A DNA stretch of 64,000 nucleotides from Halomonas sp. LBP4 (lineage in GTDB: Bacteria > Pseudomonadota > Gammaproteobacteria > Pseudomonadales > Halomonadaceae). The stretch's first letter is position 1. Each line of letters starts with the position of its first letter. Below the pieces are notes generated by a model. The model was not told the origin of the DNA. It did not search any database and saw only the letters and a program-made list of their open reading frames with translations. The stretch lies in contig NZ_PDOG01000001.1 of assembly GCF_003202205.1 (NCBI RefSeq), forward strand, positions 802,459 through 866,458. Direction: 5' to 3'. A program made the translations under genes and the position numbers. Shown here piece after piece: positions 40,932-51,268 of the stretch.

Positions 40932-41996
40932 TCACAGGCCGGGGTGCATGATCAATTCCCGCAGCACCGCGGTGGCGAAGGCGCCCCGCGGCAGCGCAAA
41001 CGACAGCCACAGCTCGCCGTCGCCCCGTTCGAGGGCCGGGTCGGCCAGGCGCAGGCGCAGCGCCCGGCGGGCCAGGCGTACCCCGGCCCGCTCGAGTCCG
41101 CGGCACAGCGCCGGATAGCGCTCGGGCAGCGCCGCCTCGAGGGCCCTCGCCGCGTCGCCGGCCACCGAGTCCCCGGTCCCCCAGAGCACGCCGCTGGGGT
41201 GCAGGTCGAGGCGCTCGGCCCGGGCCGACAGCTCGGCGTCGGGGGTCGCCACCGAGAACTGGCTGGCGGTGCCGTCGAGCATCACCACCTCGCCGGGCAG
41301 CGTCATCGCCCAGTTGCCCGCGCGAATGCGTGCCGCCAGCAACTCGTTGAACAGGAAACTGCGCGCCGCCGAGAGCAGCATGCCGTCGCGGTCGTCGCGC
41401 TTGCGCCAGCCACGGGCCAGCAGGGCGCGGGCCCGCAGCAGGTTGCGCCCGCCGGGGCCAAAGCGCTGGGGGCCGAAATAGTTCGCCACGCCGTGGCGAC
41501 AGAGCCAGTCCCAGCGCGCCGGCAACCCCGGGTCCTCGACCGCCGCCCCGGTGAGCCGCAGGCGGAAGCGGTTGGCACGGTGCACGCCGCGCTTGAGCTT
41601 GCGTGGATGGCGCCCCCGGTCGAGCACCCGGATGCCGAGGGCGGCGAGGCGCTCGACCAGCGCCTCAGGGGCCTCGCGGCCGGGCAGCTGGACCGAGAAC
41701 CACTGGCGGGTCACGGCGACGCGATCCTTCATCCCGGAATAGCCGACCTCGCGGGGCGCGACCTCGCAGAGCCGCGCCAGTTCGCGGGCCACCATCGCCG
41801 TGGTCAGGTCACGCTTCTCGATCCACAGCCAGAGGTGCTCGCCCTCGCCCTCCGGGGCGAAGTCGAGGCACTCCTCGACCGCGAAGTCCTCGGGACAGGC
41901 CCGGTAGTCGCCGGCGGCCGGCGGGCCGAACTCGCCATCCAGCACCCGGGGCCAGGCCGGCGGCCAGTCGATGGGGTCGCCCACTGGCTCAGTCAC
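40932..41996 (-). CDS. truD: tRNA pseudouridine(13) synthase
   Basis: Isomerises U13 of tRNA-Glu. 354 residues with the TruD signature [22 protein letters not shown] (catalytic Asp in MKDR) and [12 protein letters not shown]. It starts at GTG (41994-41996), overlapping the ispF stop by eight bases, with a purine-rich stretch upstream. Confidence 0.94.
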   Translation of the reverse strand: MTEPVGDPIDWPPAWPRVLDGEFGPPAAGDYRACPEDFAVEECLDFAPEGEGEHLWLWIEKRDLTTAMVARELARLCEVAPREVGYSGMKDRVAVTRQWFSVQLPGREAPEALVERLAALGIRVLDRGRHPRKLKRGVHRANRFRLRLTGAAVEDPGLPARWDWLCRHGVANYFGPQRFGPGGRNLLRARALLARGWRKRDDRDGMLLSAARSFLFNELLAARIRAGNWAMTLPGEVVMLDGTASQFSVATPDAELSARAERLDLHPSGVLWGTGDSVAGDAARALEAALPERYPALCRGLERAGVRLARRALRLRLADPALERGDGELWLSFALPRGAFATAVLRELIMHPGL

Positions 41997-42480
41997 CCCC
42001 TGCCCCCCGTCGCAGCAGCAGGACCACCGCCTCGGCGGCGATCCCCTCGCCGCGGCCGGTGAAGCCGAGCCCCTCGCTGGTGGTGGCCTTGACGTTGACG
42101 GCGGAGGCCTCGACACCGAGGTCCTCGGCGATAGCGGCCACCATGGCGGCGATATGCGGGGCCAGCTTCGGCGCCTGGGCGATCACGGTGGCGTCCAGGT
42201 TGCCCACCCGGTAGCCGGCCTCCTGGACCAGCGCCACCACCCGGCGCAGCAGCGCCCGGCTGTCGGCGCCGGCCCAGGCCGGGTCGGTGTCGGGGAAATG
42301 GCGGCCGATGTCGCCCAGCCCACAGGCGCCGAGCACGGCATCGCAGACGGCGTGCAGCAGGACGTCGCCATCGGAGTGGGCGACGAAGCCGTGGTCGAAG
42401 GGCAGCCGGACGCCGCCGATCATCAGGTGGTCGCCCTCGCCGAAGCGATGGACATCGACGCCGTGGCCGATTCGCAGCAT
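41989..42480 (-). CDS. ispF: 2-C-methyl-D-erythritol 2,4-cyclodiphosphate synthase
   Basis: Fifth step of the MEP isoprenoid pathway. 163 residues starting [13 protein letters not shown], with metal ligands in [33 protein letters not shown], and the C-terminal [19 protein letters not shown] five codons upstream that abuts the ispD stop is an alternative start. Confidence 0.96.
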   Translation of the reverse strand: MLRIGHGVDVHRFGEGDHLMIGGVRLPFDHGFVAHSDGDVLLHAVCDAVLGACGLGDIGRHFPDTDPAWAGADSRALLRRVVALVQEAGYRVGNLDATVIAQAPKLAPHIAAMVAAIAEDLGVEASAVNVKATTSEGLGFTGRGEGIAAEAVVLLLRRGAGGD

Positions 42481-42495
42481 GCTGTTCTCACCCAC

Positions 42496-43218
42496 TCAGG
42501 TCGACTCCTCGGTGATGGACGGCGAGGCCGCCTGGGCGGCCAGCACCAGCGCGGCCAGGGCCAGGTCCTCGGGATGCGTGATCTTGAGATTGTCACGACG
42601 CCCGGCCACCAGCCGCGGCGCCTGCCCCAGGGCCTCCACCGCCGAGGCCTCGTCGGTCACCGCGAGGCCTCGTGCCAGCGCCTCCCCCAGGGCCCGGCGC
42701 AACAGGCCATAGCGGAACCCCTGGGGCGTCAGGGCGTGCCAGAGCCCCGCCCGGGACTCGGTGGCACTGACCCGCCCGGCGCCATCGTCACGCTTCATGG
42801 TGTCGGCCACCGGCGTGGCGAGCAGGCCGCCCACCGGATCATCGGCGAGCACGGCGTGGAGGCGCGCCAGGTCGTCGACGGTGACACAGGGACGGGCCAC
42901 GTCGTGGACCAGTACCAGGTCGTGCTCGCCGGCGTCGCCGGCGATGGCGTCCAGGGCATTGATCACCGAGTCGACCCGCTCGGCCCCGCCGGGCACCCGG
43001 CGCCAGTCGGCGAAGGGCACCCAGGCCGGATCGAAGTGGCGGTCATCGGCCTCCAGGCAGAGGCAGAGACGGGCCGCGGGGAAGGCCTGGTGCAGCCGTG
43101 CCAGGGTATGCGCCAGCACGGGCCGGCCATGCAGGCTCAGGTACTGCTTGGGCCGGTCGGCGCCCATGCGCCGGCCCCGCCCCGCGGCGGGTACCACCAG
43201 CCAGGGCGCCTCGCTCAT
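42496..43218 (-). CDS. ispD: 2-C-methyl-D-erythritol 4-phosphate cytidylyltransferase
   Basis: Makes CDP-methylerythritol in the MEP pathway. 240 residues with the CTP-binding VVPAAGRGRRMGADRPKQYL at the N-terminus, VLVHDVARPCV in the centre and KITHPEDLALA near the C-terminus. It overlaps ftsB by four bases upstream and is followed directly by ispF. Confidence 0.96.
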   Translation of the reverse strand: MSEAPWLVVPAAGRGRRMGADRPKQYLSLHGRPVLAHTLARLHQAFPAARLCLCLEADDRHFDPAWVPFADWRRVPGGAERVDSVINALDAIAGDAGEHDLVLVHDVARPCVTVDDLARLHAVLADDPVGGLLATPVADTMKRDDGAGRVSATESRAGLWHALTPQGFRYGLLRRALGEALARGLAVTDEASAVEALGQAPRLVAGRRDNLKITHPEDLALAALVLAAQAASPSITEEST

Positions 43219-43565
43219 CGGCTCGCCTCCGTGGCCGGCGACGCGCCCGCGACTCGACTGGCACTGGCCTCGAGCCGGGTCGCCTCCACGGCGACGCCCG
43301 GCACCCAGAAGAACTGCTCGTCGGTGCGCACCATGCCGATGTCGCTGCGCCCGCGCTCCTCGATGGCGTCGAGGCCGGTCTTGAGGTCGACCACCTCGGC
43401 GGCGAGCCGGGCATTGCGGTCACGCAGCGGCTTGTTCTCCGCCTCCAGGGCGGCGACGCGCTCGCGCACCAGGGCGAGGTCGCGGATGCCCCCCTCCCCC
43501 AGCCACAGGCGATACTGCAACAGGGCGAGCAGGACGATCAGCACGATGGCCAGCCACTTGAGCAT
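43215..43565 (-). CDS. ftsB: Cell division protein FtsB
   Basis: Small bitopic divisome protein that bridges FtsQ and FtsL. 116 residues: one N-terminal membrane helix (LKWLAIVLIVLLALLQYRLWLG), a coiled coil (LALVRERVAALEAENKPLRDRNARLAAEV), then RSDIGMVRTDEQFFWVP, a typical FtsB ending followed by a short extra tail. The ATG at 43563-43565 fits the family. Confidence 0.93.
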   Translation of the reverse strand: MLKWLAIVLIVLLALLQYRLWLGEGGIRDLALVRERVAALEAENKPLRDRNARLAAEVVDLKTGLDAIEERGRSDIGMVRTDEQFFWVPGVAVEATRLEASASRVAGASPATEASR

Positions 43566-43624
43566 CCGGGAATTCCGTCTCGACACGACAATGGCAGGCA
43601 TTATGCCACCTTAGTCCGCCGCCC

Positions 43625-44758
43625 TCACGCCCGAAACGGCAGTGCCTGCTCCGCCGCCCGGCGATAGGCGTCGACGTGAACGCGCTCCTCGGCGCAGAAG
43701 CGCGCGATGGCCGCGCGCAGCCCGGGATCGGCGATATGATGCAGGGAGCGCAGCCGCCGCGGCGCGAAGCCCCGGGCCAGCTTGTGCTCGCCCTGGGTGC
43801 CGGGATCGAAGGTGGTCAACCCCTTGGCCAGGCAGTGCTCGATGCCCTGGTAGTAGCAGGCCTCGAAGTGCAGGCAGTCGGCCACCACCTCGCTGCCCCA
43901 GTAGCGGCCATAGAGGGTGCGAGCCCCCTGCAGGCAGAGCGCCGCGGCCACCGGCCGGCCGTCGAGGCGTGCCTGGATCAGCACCAGGGCCTCGGGCAGG
44001 GTACGGCGCAGGCGCTCGAAGAAGTCGAGATTGAGGTAGCCGTGCCGGCCCCGCTCCAGGTAGGTGATCTCGTAGCAGCGGAAGAAGTGGGCCATGGTGC
44101 CCGCGTCGATCTCGCCGCCCTCCAGCCGCTGCAGGGTCAGGCCCTGCTCGGCCACCAGGCGACGTTCGCGACGGATCGCCTTGCGCCGCTTCGAGGTCAG
44201 CGCGGCGAGAAAGCCGTCGAAGTCGCCATAGCCGCGATCCCGCCACTGGAACTGCACGCCATGGCGCACCAGCAGCCCGGGGCGGGCCGACCGCCAGGCG
44301 TCCACCTCGGCCTCCTCGGCGAACAGCAGGTGCCAGCTGGAGAGCGCACTCGCTTCCCAGGCCGGTGCCAGCAGCGCCCTGGCCTCGCCCGGGTCGATCC
44401 CCGGCGCCAGCGCCAGCCGCGGCCCCGGCGCCGGGGTGAAGGGGATGGCGCTGAGCCCCTTGGGATAGTAGCGTCCGCCGGCCCGCTCCCAGGCCTCGGC
44501 CCAGGCCCAGTCGAAGACGTATTCACCGAAGGAGTGATGCTTGTGGTAGTGGGGCATGACGCCGACCAGCGCCTCGCCCTGCCAGAGCGTCAGGTGGCGC
44601 GGCACCCAGCCGGTGGCCGGCCCCACCGCGCCGCTGGCCTCCAGCGCATGCAGGAACTCGTGGCGCAGGAAGGGGTGGTCGTCGTCCACCAGGGCGTTCC
44701 ACCGCGAGGGCGACACCGCCTCGATGGCAGGCAACTCCTTGAGGATCAGCTCGGACAT
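43625..44758 (-). CDS. GNAT/FemAB-like protein (DUF482, COG3146)
   Basis: A 377-residue soluble protein of the family often named peptidogalycan biosynthesis proteins. Family landmarks: HPFLRHEFLHALEASGAVG, the HLTLWQGEALVGVMPHYHKHHSFGEYVFDWAWAEA block, SAIPFTPAPGPRL and AALCLQGARTLYGRYWGS. The C-terminal half has an acyl-CoA N-acyltransferase fold. Substrate and role are not established. It begins 124 bp from the divergent aldehyde dehydrogenase. Confidence 0.87.
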   Translation of the reverse strand: MSELILKELPAIEAVSPSRWNALVDDDHPFLRHEFLHALEASGAVGPATGWVPRHLTLWQGEALVGVMPHYHKHHSFGEYVFDWAWAEAWERAGGRYYPKGLSAIPFTPAPGPRLALAPGIDPGEARALLAPAWEASALSSWHLLFAEEAEVDAWRSARPGLLVRHGVQFQWRDRGYGDFDGFLAALTSKRRKAIRRERRLVAEQGLTLQRLEGGEIDAGTMAHFFRCYEITYLERGRHGYLNLDFFERLRRTLPEALVLIQARLDGRPVAAALCLQGARTLYGRYWGSEVVADCLHFEACYYQGIEHCLAKGLTTFDPGTQGEHKLARGFAPRRLRSLHHIADPGLRAAIARFCAEERVHVDAYRRAAEQALPFRA

Positions 44759-44882
44759 GGGGTCTCCCGCGGCGAAGCCATGGAGGAAGCGGCTGACAAG
44801 CGGCCGGCCGAAGGCCTACATTGTGCGCAGACCTTGCCGCCCGTTCCACTGCCGGTTTTTCCACATGCCAAGGGAGATGCGC

Positions 44883-46277
44883 ATGGCCAACGCCCGTGAC
44901 CTGCAGGCACGCCTGGACGCACAGCGCCACGCCTTCGCCGCCGAGCGCTTTCCGTCGCTGGCGACCCGGCGCGACCGCCTCGCCCGCCTGGCGACCATGA
45001 CCCGCCACCACCGCGACGAGATCGCCCGGGCGATCCGCCAGGACTTCGGCCACCGCGCCGAGGCCGAGACCCGCCTGGCGGAGGTCGCCACCGTGCTGCA
45101 GGCCGTGCGCCATGCCCGCCGCCACCTCAGGCGCTGGATGCGCCCCAGGCGTGCCGCGATGCCGTTGCGGCTGTGGCCGGCCCGCGCCCGCGTCCATCGC
45201 CAGCCGCTGGGGGTGGTGGGCATCATCGCCCCCGCCAACTACCCCTGGAACCTGGCCCTGCTGCCGGCGGTGGATGCCCTGGCCGCCGGCAACCGGGTGA
45301 TGATCAAGCCCAGCGAGCAGACCCCCACCACCAGCGGACTGATGGCGAGGCTCGCGGCGCGTTATTTCGCCGCCGACGAGCTCTGCGTGGTGACCGGCGA
45401 GGTCGAGATCGGCCGCGCCTTCGCCGCCCTGCCCTTCGACCACCTGCTGTTCACCGGCAGTGCCCGCATCGGCCGCGAGGTAGCCCGGGCCGCCGCCACC
45501 AACCTCACCCCGGTGACCCTGGAACTCGGCGGCAAGACCCCGGCCATCGTCGCCGACGACGCCGACCTGGAGCACGCTGCCCGGCGCATCGCCTTCGGCA
45601 AGTGGCTCAACGCCGGCCAGACCTGCATCGCCCCGGACTATGTGTTGATCGACGAGCCACGCCTCGGCGCCTTCGTGGAGGCCCTGGGCCGATCGGTGAA
45701 GCGGTTCCACCCCCGCGGCGCCGCCGGCGACGACTACACCGCCATCCTCGGCGAGCAGCACCGCGAGCGCCTGGATGCCATGCTGGAAGAGGCACGGGAT
45801 CACGGCTGCCGGGTGATCCCGCTGGGCGAGCCGGTCGAGCTGCGCGAGGGGAGCAAGCTGCCCCCGACCCTGGTGATCGATCCCCACGAAGGGCTTATGC
45901 TGATGCATGAGGAGATCTTCGGGCCCTGGCTGCCGATCCTGGGCGTGCGCGACCTGGACGCCGCCCTGGCCTTCATCCAGCAGCGGCCGCATCCGCTGGC
46001 GCTGTATGCCTTCACCGATGATCCGGCACGGCGCCAGCGCCTGCTGCGCGAGACCCACTCCGGCGGCGTGGTGTTCAACGACACCCTGTGGCACAACGCC
46101 GTGCCCGCGCTACCCTTCGGTGGCGTGGGTGAGAGCGGCATGGGGGCCTACCACGGCGAGGCCGGCTTCCGGCGCCTCAGCCATGAGCGTGGCGTCTTCC
46201 TGCAGAGCCGGCGCAGCGCGGCGGGGCTGCTCGACCCGCCCTACCGGCGCTGGCTGCTGCGGCTGCTGGGCCTCTGA
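44883..46277 (+). CDS. NAD(P)-dependent aldehyde dehydrogenase, coniferyl-aldehyde type
   Basis: A 464-residue ALDH of the short class 3/CALDH group. The cofactor region is PLGVVGIIAPANYPWNL, the glutamate is in LELGGKTP and the catalytic cysteine in NAGQTCIAPDY. It keeps a C-terminal hydrophobic stretch (YRRWLLRLLGL) as in fatty-aldehyde and coniferyl-aldehyde enzymes. AAGGGAG lies seven bases upstream of the ATG. Natural substrate unknown. Confidence 0.88.
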   Translation: MANARDLQARLDAQRHAFAAERFPSLATRRDRLARLATMTRHHRDEIARAIRQDFGHRAEAETRLAEVATVLQAVRHARRHLRRWMRPRRAAMPLRLWPARARVHRQPLGVVGIIAPANYPWNLALLPAVDALAAGNRVMIKPSEQTPTTSGLMARLAARYFAADELCVVTGEVEIGRAFAALPFDHLLFTGSARIGREVARAAATNLTPVTLELGGKTPAIVADDADLEHAARRIAFGKWLNAGQTCIAPDYVLIDEPRLGAFVEALGRSVKRFHPRGAAGDDYTAILGEQHRERLDAMLEEARDHGCRVIPLGEPVELREGSKLPPTLVIDPHEGLMLMHEEIFGPWLPILGVRDLDAALAFIQQRPHPLALYAFTDDPARRQRLLRETHSGGVVFNDTLWHNAVPALPFGGVGESGMGAYHGEAGFRRLSHERGVFLQSRRSAAGLLDPPYRRWLLRLLGL

Positions 46278-46340
46278 ACCAGGGAGTACGACGAATATCG
46301 CAGTAATAAAACTACAAACATGACCGCCAACCGCGTAACA

Positions 46341-46380
46341 TTGACAAAAAGCCGGATCAATTTTTGGTAAGTTTACTAAA
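46341..46380 (+). promoter_or_regulatory. Probable promoter and dyad upstream of edd
   Basis: In an AT-rich island there is a consensus TTGACA -35 at 46341-46346, then an imperfect dyad TTGGTAAGTTTACTAA at about 46364-46379 covering the -10 position. The dyad core GTAA-GT-TTAC has the wrong spacing for a HexR box. It is likely the promoter of the edd-glk cluster with an overlapping repressor site. Confidence 0.5.
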
Positions 46381-46408
46381 TAGCCAACACTCGATTCCGA
46401 GGTGCCCC

Positions 46409-48295
46409 ATGGCCAGCACGACCCCCGCCCTCAACGACACCGTCGCCGACGTCACCCGCCGCATTCGCGAGCGCTCCAGTGAACGCCGCGCCCTCTACGA
46501 GAGCCGCATGGCGGACCAGCACGGTCGCGGCGTGCACCGCGGCGAGCTTTCCTGCGGCAACCTCGCCCACGGCTTCGCCGCCTGCGGCACCGAGGACAAG
46601 AATTCGCTGAAGATGATGAACAGCGCCAACCTGGGCATCATCTCCTCCTACAACGACATGCTCTCGGCCCACCAGCCGCTGGAGACCTTCCCCGAGACCA
46701 TCAAGGCCGCCGCCCGCGCCATGGGCTCCACCGCCCAGTTCGCCGGCGGGGTGCCGGCCATGTGCGACGGCGTGACGCAGGGCCAGCCGGGCATGGAGCT
46801 GTCGCTGTTCTCCCGCGACGTGATCGCCATGGCCACCGCCGTGGGCCTGTCCCATAACATGTTCGACGCCGCCCTCTATCTCGGCGTGTGCGACAAGATC
46901 GTCCCGGGGCTGTTCATCGCCGCGGCGCGCTTCGGCCACCTGCCGGCGATGTTCGTGCCCGCCGGGCCCATGCCCAGCGGCCTGCCCAACAAGGAGAAGG
47001 CCCGCATCCGCCAGCTGTTCGCCGAGGGCAAGGCGAGCCGCGAGGACCTGCTGGAGGCCGAGTCCGCCTCCTACCACAGCCCCGGCACCTGCACCTTCTA
47101 CGGCACCGCCAACTCCAACCAGCTGATGATGGAGATGATGGGCCTGCACCTGCCCGGCACCTCCTTCGTCAACCCCGGCACCGAGATGCGCGAGGCGCTG
47201 ACCCGTTTCGCCACCGAGCAGGCGATCCGCAACACCGAGCCCGGCGGCGACTACCGCCCCTTCTACCGGCAGATCGACGAGCGCGCCATCGTCAACGCCA
47301 TCGTCGGCCTGCTCGCTTCCGGGGGCTCCACCAACCACACCCTGCACCTGGTGGCCATGGCCGCCGCCGCCGGCCTGACCATCACCTGGGAGGACTTCAC
47401 CGACCTCTCCGCGGTGACCCCGAGCCTGATGCAGGTCTACCCCAACGGCCAGGCCGACATCAATCACTTCCAGGCCGCCGGCGGCATGAGCCTGCTGATC
47501 CGCGAGCTGATCGGGGCCGGCCTGATCCATACCGACATCCCCACGGTGTTCGGTACCGACATGACCGCCTACTCCCAGGAGCCCTTCCTCGAGGACGGCA
47601 AGCTGGTCTGGCGCGAGGGGCCCACCGAGAGCCTCGACCCGGAGGTACTGCGCCCGGTGGCCGAGCCCTTCGCCCCCACCGGCGGGCTCACCGTCTTGAA
47701 CGGCAACCTCGGCCGCGGGGTGATCAAGGTCTCCGCGGTCAAGCCCGAGCACCGCCTGGTCGAGGCGCCGATCAAGATCTTCGAGGACCAGAACGACCTC
47801 AAGGCGGCCTTCGAGGCCGGCGACCTGGACCGTGACGTCATCGCCGTGGTGCGCTTCCAGGGTCCCAAGGCCAACGGCATGCCGGAACTGCACAAGCTCA
47901 CCCCCTACCTGGGCGTGCTGCAGGACCGCGGCTACAAGGTCGCCCTGGTTACCGACGGCCGCATGTCCGGCGCCTCGGGCAAGGTGCCGGCGGCCATCCA
48001 CATCAGCCCCGAAGCGCTGGATGGCGGGCCGCTGGCCAAGCTCAAGGATGGCGACATCGTGCGCCTCGATGCCGACAGGGGCAGCCTCGAGGTCAAGGTC
48101 GACGCCCATGAGTGGACCGAGCGCGAGCTGCGCATCGGCGAGCTGGACCACTACCACGTGGGCCTCGGTCGCGAGCTGTTCGGCGGCTTCCGCCACCTGG
48201 CCATGCGCGGCGAGGAAGGGGCCGGCGTGTTCGGCGGCTTCGAGGCCGACGACCTGGCACGCCAGGAGGGCCAGATCCACGAAGACGACGCCTGA
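46409..48295 (+). CDS. edd: 6-phosphogluconate dehydratase (Entner-Doudoroff)
   Basis: Converts 6-phosphogluconate to KDPG. 628 residues, standard length; IlvD/Edd family with iron-sulfur cysteines in [32 protein letters not shown] and [27 protein letters not shown]. It leads a sugar cluster with glk, but no eda (KDPG aldolase) is adjacent. GAGG precedes the start. Confidence 0.96.
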   Translation: MASTTPALNDTVADVTRRIRERSSERRALYESRMADQHGRGVHRGELSCGNLAHGFAACGTEDKNSLKMMNSANLGIISSYNDMLSAHQPLETFPETIKAAARAMGSTAQFAGGVPAMCDGVTQGQPGMELSLFSRDVIAMATAVGLSHNMFDAALYLGVCDKIVPGLFIAAARFGHLPAMFVPAGPMPSGLPNKEKARIRQLFAEGKASREDLLEAESASYHSPGTCTFYGTANSNQLMMEMMGLHLPGTSFVNPGTEMREALTRFATEQAIRNTEPGGDYRPFYRQIDERAIVNAIVGLLASGGSTNHTLHLVAMAAAAGLTITWEDFTDLSAVTPSLMQVYPNGQADINHFQAAGGMSLLIRELIGAGLIHTDIPTVFGTDMTAYSQEPFLEDGKLVWREGPTESLDPEVLRPVAEPFAPTGGLTVLNGNLGRGVIKVSAVKPEHRLVEAPIKIFEDQNDLKAAFEAGDLDRDVIAVVRFQGPKANGMPELHKLTPYLGVLQDRGYKVALVTDGRMSGASGKVPAAIHISPEALDGGPLAKLKDGDIVRLDADRGSLEVKVDAHEWTERELRIGELDHYHVGLGRELFGGFRHLAMRGEEGAGVFGGFEADDLARQEGQIHEDDA

Positions 48296-48306
48296 GGAAC
48301 CGCCCG

Positions 48307-49317
48307 ATGACTCGACCCGCGCTTATCGGCGGAAAAGACACATCCACGATGACCCGACCCGCCCTGATCGGCGATATCGGGGGTACCAATGCACGCCTTG
48401 CCCTGGTGACCCCGGGCGCCTTCGAGCCCCATGACATCCTGAGCCTGCCCTGCGCCGACTACCCGGGGCTGGTCGAGGCGGTCCGCGACTACCTGGGCCG
48501 GGTCGGCGCCACGGGGGAGAGCGCCCCCCGTGAGGCCTGCCTGGCCTTCGCCTGCCCGGTCCGCGGCGACCGGGTGAAGATGACCAATAACCACTGGACC
48601 TTCTCCCGGCACGAGGCGCAGCAGGCCCTCGACCTCGAGCTGTTCAAGGTGATCAACGACTTCACCGCCCAGGCACTGGGCGTGCCCCATGTGGCCGACG
48701 CCGAGCTGGTGGAGGTGCAGCCGGGCACGGCGGTGCCCCATGCCGCCCGGCTGGTGATCGGCCCCGGCACCGGCCTCGGCGTGGCCGGCCTCTTCCCCGG
48801 CCGCCACGCCTGGATCCCGCTGCCCGCCGAGGGGGGGCACGTCACCTTCGCCCCCACCGACGAGCGCGAACAGAACCTGCTCAGGCACTTCCGCAACCGC
48901 TACGGCCGGGTCAGCGTCGAGCGCATCCTCTGCGGCCAGGGGCTGCTCGACCTCTACCTGGCCCACTGCTCGCTCAAGGGTGCACCACCGCGCTACGCGA
49001 CCCCGGCCGAGGTCACCGAAGGGGCCTCCGGCGGCGACCCCGTGGCCCGTGATACCCTGCTGCGGTTCCTGAAGATCCTCGGCGACGTCTGCGGCGATGC
49101 CGTCCTGACGCTCGGCGCCCGCGGCGGGGTCTACCTGTGCGGTGGCATCCTGCCACGGCTGCTCGACTGGCTGCCGCAGAGCCGCTTCTGCGAGGCCTTC
49201 ACCGCCAAGGGACGCATGAGCGCCTATACGGCGGCCGTGCCAGTCCGGGTGGTGACCGCCCCCTGGACCGGCCTGCTGGGCGCCGCCGAGGCCCTGCACA
49301 ACGAAGAAGTCGAGTGA
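48307..49317 (+). CDS. glk: Glucokinase with duplicated N-terminus
   Basis: ROK-independent bacterial glucokinase (Glk type). The family N-terminus [19 protein letters not shown] appears at 48349, but an almost identical [14 protein letters not shown] copy starts 42 bp earlier at 48307. GAGGAA sits seven bases before the first ATG and nothing comparable precedes the second, so translation probably starts at 48307, giving 336 residues, 14 more than usual. Other motifs: [50 protein letters not shown]. It phosphorylates glucose for entry into the Entner-Doudoroff route. Confidence 0.93.
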   Translation: MTRPALIGGKDTSTMTRPALIGDIGGTNARLALVTPGAFEPHDILSLPCADYPGLVEAVRDYLGRVGATGESAPREACLAFACPVRGDRVKMTNNHWTFSRHEAQQALDLELFKVINDFTAQALGVPHVADAELVEVQPGTAVPHAARLVIGPGTGLGVAGLFPGRHAWIPLPAEGGHVTFAPTDEREQNLLRHFRNRYGRVSVERILCGQGLLDLYLAHCSLKGAPPRYATPAEVTEGASGGDPVARDTLLRFLKILGDVCGDAVLTLGARGGVYLCGGILPRLLDWLPQSRFCEAFTAKGRMSAYTAAVPVRVVTAPWTGLLGAAEALHNEEVE

Positions 49318-49347
49318 CCCGAGGGGTTGCCTGACCGAGGAGGTCGA

Positions 49348-50310
49348 ATGATTCCCGCAAGCCTGCGAGCGCTGCTCGACGAGACTCGCGGCCAGCGCCG
49401 CGCCGAATGGCAAGGCCGCGAGCTGTGGCTGGCCAATGAGCCCTGGGGCGAGCTGGCGGTATCGCTGCAGGGCGCCCAAGCCCTGCACTATTTACCAGCG
49501 CCCACCCCCGCGCGAGCTGAAGGCTCTTTTCCGGCGCCCGATGCCGCGCCAGCCGAAGGCTCTCGACCCGCCGATGAGCGCGGCGACGGCTGGCTGTGGG
49601 TGACGCCCACCCCCCAGGCGTTGCCCGGGGCGATCCGCGGTGGCATCCCGCTGTGCTGGCCCTGGTTCGCCGACGAGCACACCGCCGACGAGTCCCCGGA
49701 TCGCAGCGGCCCGATGCACGGTCCGGCGCGCAAGGCCGACTGGCGGCTCGACGCCGTGGACGAGCACGAGGGCGGCGTGGAGCTGCATCTTTCGCCGCTG
49801 GAGCGCCTGCATACCCAGTTGGCTCCCCGTGCGGTGATCCAGGCCAACGGCCAGCGCCTGCACGTGGAGCTGATCACCGAGCACGTCGGCGAGACGCCGG
49901 TGAAGATGAGCGGCGCCCTGCACAGCTACCTGGCCGTGGCCGACGCCCATGCCTGCCGCGTCGAGGGGCTGGCCGGCGCCCGCTACCTGGACAAGCTGGC
50001 CGGCTTCGCCGAGCGCGAGCAACAGGGGGAGCTGGGGGTCCGTGGGGCGCTCGACCGCCTCTATCACAGCAACGCCGAGCTCGTGCTCGACGACGGCAGC
50101 CGCCGGCTGCGTATCGCCCGCCAGGGCAGCGACTCGGCGGTGGTCTGGCACCCGGGCGACACCCCGCCCGGGGACACCACGGTGGAGGCGGCCCGCCGCT
50201 TTCTCTGCGTGGAGTCGGCCAACACCCGCCTCGATCCGGTGTGGCTGGTGCCCGGTGCCCAGCACCTGCTGGGCACCACCCTCTCCCTGGACGCCGGAGA
50301 GGGCGCATGA
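49348..50310 (+). CDS. yeaD: D-hexose-6-phosphate mutarotase (YeaD-like)
   Basis: A 320-residue aldose 1-epimerase-fold protein interconverting anomers of glucose 6-phosphate. Landmarks: AIRGGIPLCWPWFADE, DRSGPMHGPARKADW, ALHSYLAVAD and the C-terminal FLCVESANTRLDPVWL. AGGAGG precedes the ATG at 49348. Residues about 52-81 form a Pro/Ala/Gly-rich insertion containing a 12-codon tandem repeat, AEGSFPAPDAAP followed by AEGSRPADERGD. The stop overlaps the next gene (ATGA). Confidence 0.9.
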   Translation: MIPASLRALLDETRGQRRAEWQGRELWLANEPWGELAVSLQGAQALHYLPAPTPARAEGSFPAPDAAPAEGSRPADERGDGWLWVTPTPQALPGAIRGGIPLCWPWFADEHTADESPDRSGPMHGPARKADWRLDAVDEHEGGVELHLSPLERLHTQLAPRAVIQANGQRLHVELITEHVGETPVKMSGALHSYLAVADAHACRVEGLAGARYLDKLAGFAEREQQGELGVRGALDRLYHSNAELVLDDGSRRLRIARQGSDSAVVWHPGDTPPGDTTVEAARRFLCVESANTRLDPVWLVPGAQHLLGTTLSLDAGEGA

Positions 50311-51182
50311 GCGGGCCCGACGCCTTCCCGGTGCCCTTCCTGCTGGGCATGATGCGGCTGCACGAGGAACCGGCGCTGCATGACCCCGCACGGCTGGCCG
50401 ACTGGATCGAGGCCCGCCTCGACCAGGGGCTCGACTGGTTCGACCACGCCGACATCTATGGCGACCGCCAGGGCGAGGCACTGTTCGGCGCCGCCCTGGG
50501 TGCCCGCCCCAGCCTCGCCGGCCGGGTGAAGGTCGTCACCAAGGCCAGCATCATCACGCCGGAACGCGACGCCTCCCCCCTCCGCGTCAAGCACTACGAC
50601 AGCTCGCCGGGCTATCTCGAGCAGGCCATCGATGCGTCCTTGGCGCGGCTCGGCGTGGAGCGGCTCGACCACTTCCTGCTCCATCGCCCCGACCCGCTGA
50701 TGGACGCCGAGGCCACCGGCCGGGTGCTGGACGACGCCATCGCCGCGGGCAAGATCGGCGCCGCCGGCGTCTCCAACTACCTGCCCGAGCAGTGGCGCCG
50801 CCTGCAAGGTGCCATGCACCAGCACCTGGTGGCCCACCAGCTGCAGCTCTCGCTGGACCACCCCGCCCCGCTGTTCGACGGCAGCTTCGATGCCCTGCTG
50901 GCCGACGGCCTGGCACCGATGATCTGGTCCCCCCTGGGCGGTGGACGAGTGCTCCAGGGCCCGGCGCGCCCGCTGCTGCTGCGGCTGGCCGACGAGCACG
51001 GCGTGACCCCCGCCGGCCTGGCCCTGGCCTGGCTGCGCGCCCTGCCCGGCCGTCCGGTGCCGGTGGTCGGCAGCCTCAAGGCCGAGCGCCTCGAGGCCCT
51101 GGTCACGGACGCCGGCCTCGCGCTGGAACGCCCAAGCTGGTATGCCCTGCTCGAGGCCGCCCGCGGCCATGAGGTCGCCTGA
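50307..51182 (+). CDS. Aldo/keto reductase, YdhF-like
   Basis: A 291-residue NADPH-dependent reductase with TIM-barrel AKR motifs: DWFDHADIYGDRQGE (catalytic Asp and Tyr), VVTKASI, LDHFLLHRPDPLMD (catalytic His) and the cofactor loop PVPVVGSLKAERLEAL. Substrate unknown; it is coupled to the mutarotase gene, so a sugar aldehyde or ketone is plausible. Confidence 0.9.
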   Translation: MSGPDAFPVPFLLGMMRLHEEPALHDPARLADWIEARLDQGLDWFDHADIYGDRQGEALFGAALGARPSLAGRVKVVTKASIITPERDASPLRVKHYDSSPGYLEQAIDASLARLGVERLDHFLLHRPDPLMDAEATGRVLDDAIAAGKIGAAGVSNYLPEQWRRLQGAMHQHLVAHQLQLSLDHPAPLFDGSFDALLADGLAPMIWSPLGGGRVLQGPARPLLLRLADEHGVTPAGLALAWLRALPGRPVPVVGSLKAERLEALVTDAGLALERPSWYALLEAARGHEVA

Positions 51183-51268
51183 ACCGGCCGCGCCACCCGA
51201 ACCACGACGCATCCCAACAACGACACCACCAAACAGCGACGCCACGAACCACTATCGAGGACACCCCC

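Noticed and set aside
46364-46379. HexR box upstream of edd
   Set aside because: A GTAA-TTAC dyad exists but its two-base spacer does not match the longer spacing of HexR sites.
46376-48280. 634-codon open frame antisense to edd
   Set aside because: Composition-driven shadow; edd on the plus strand has all family motifs.
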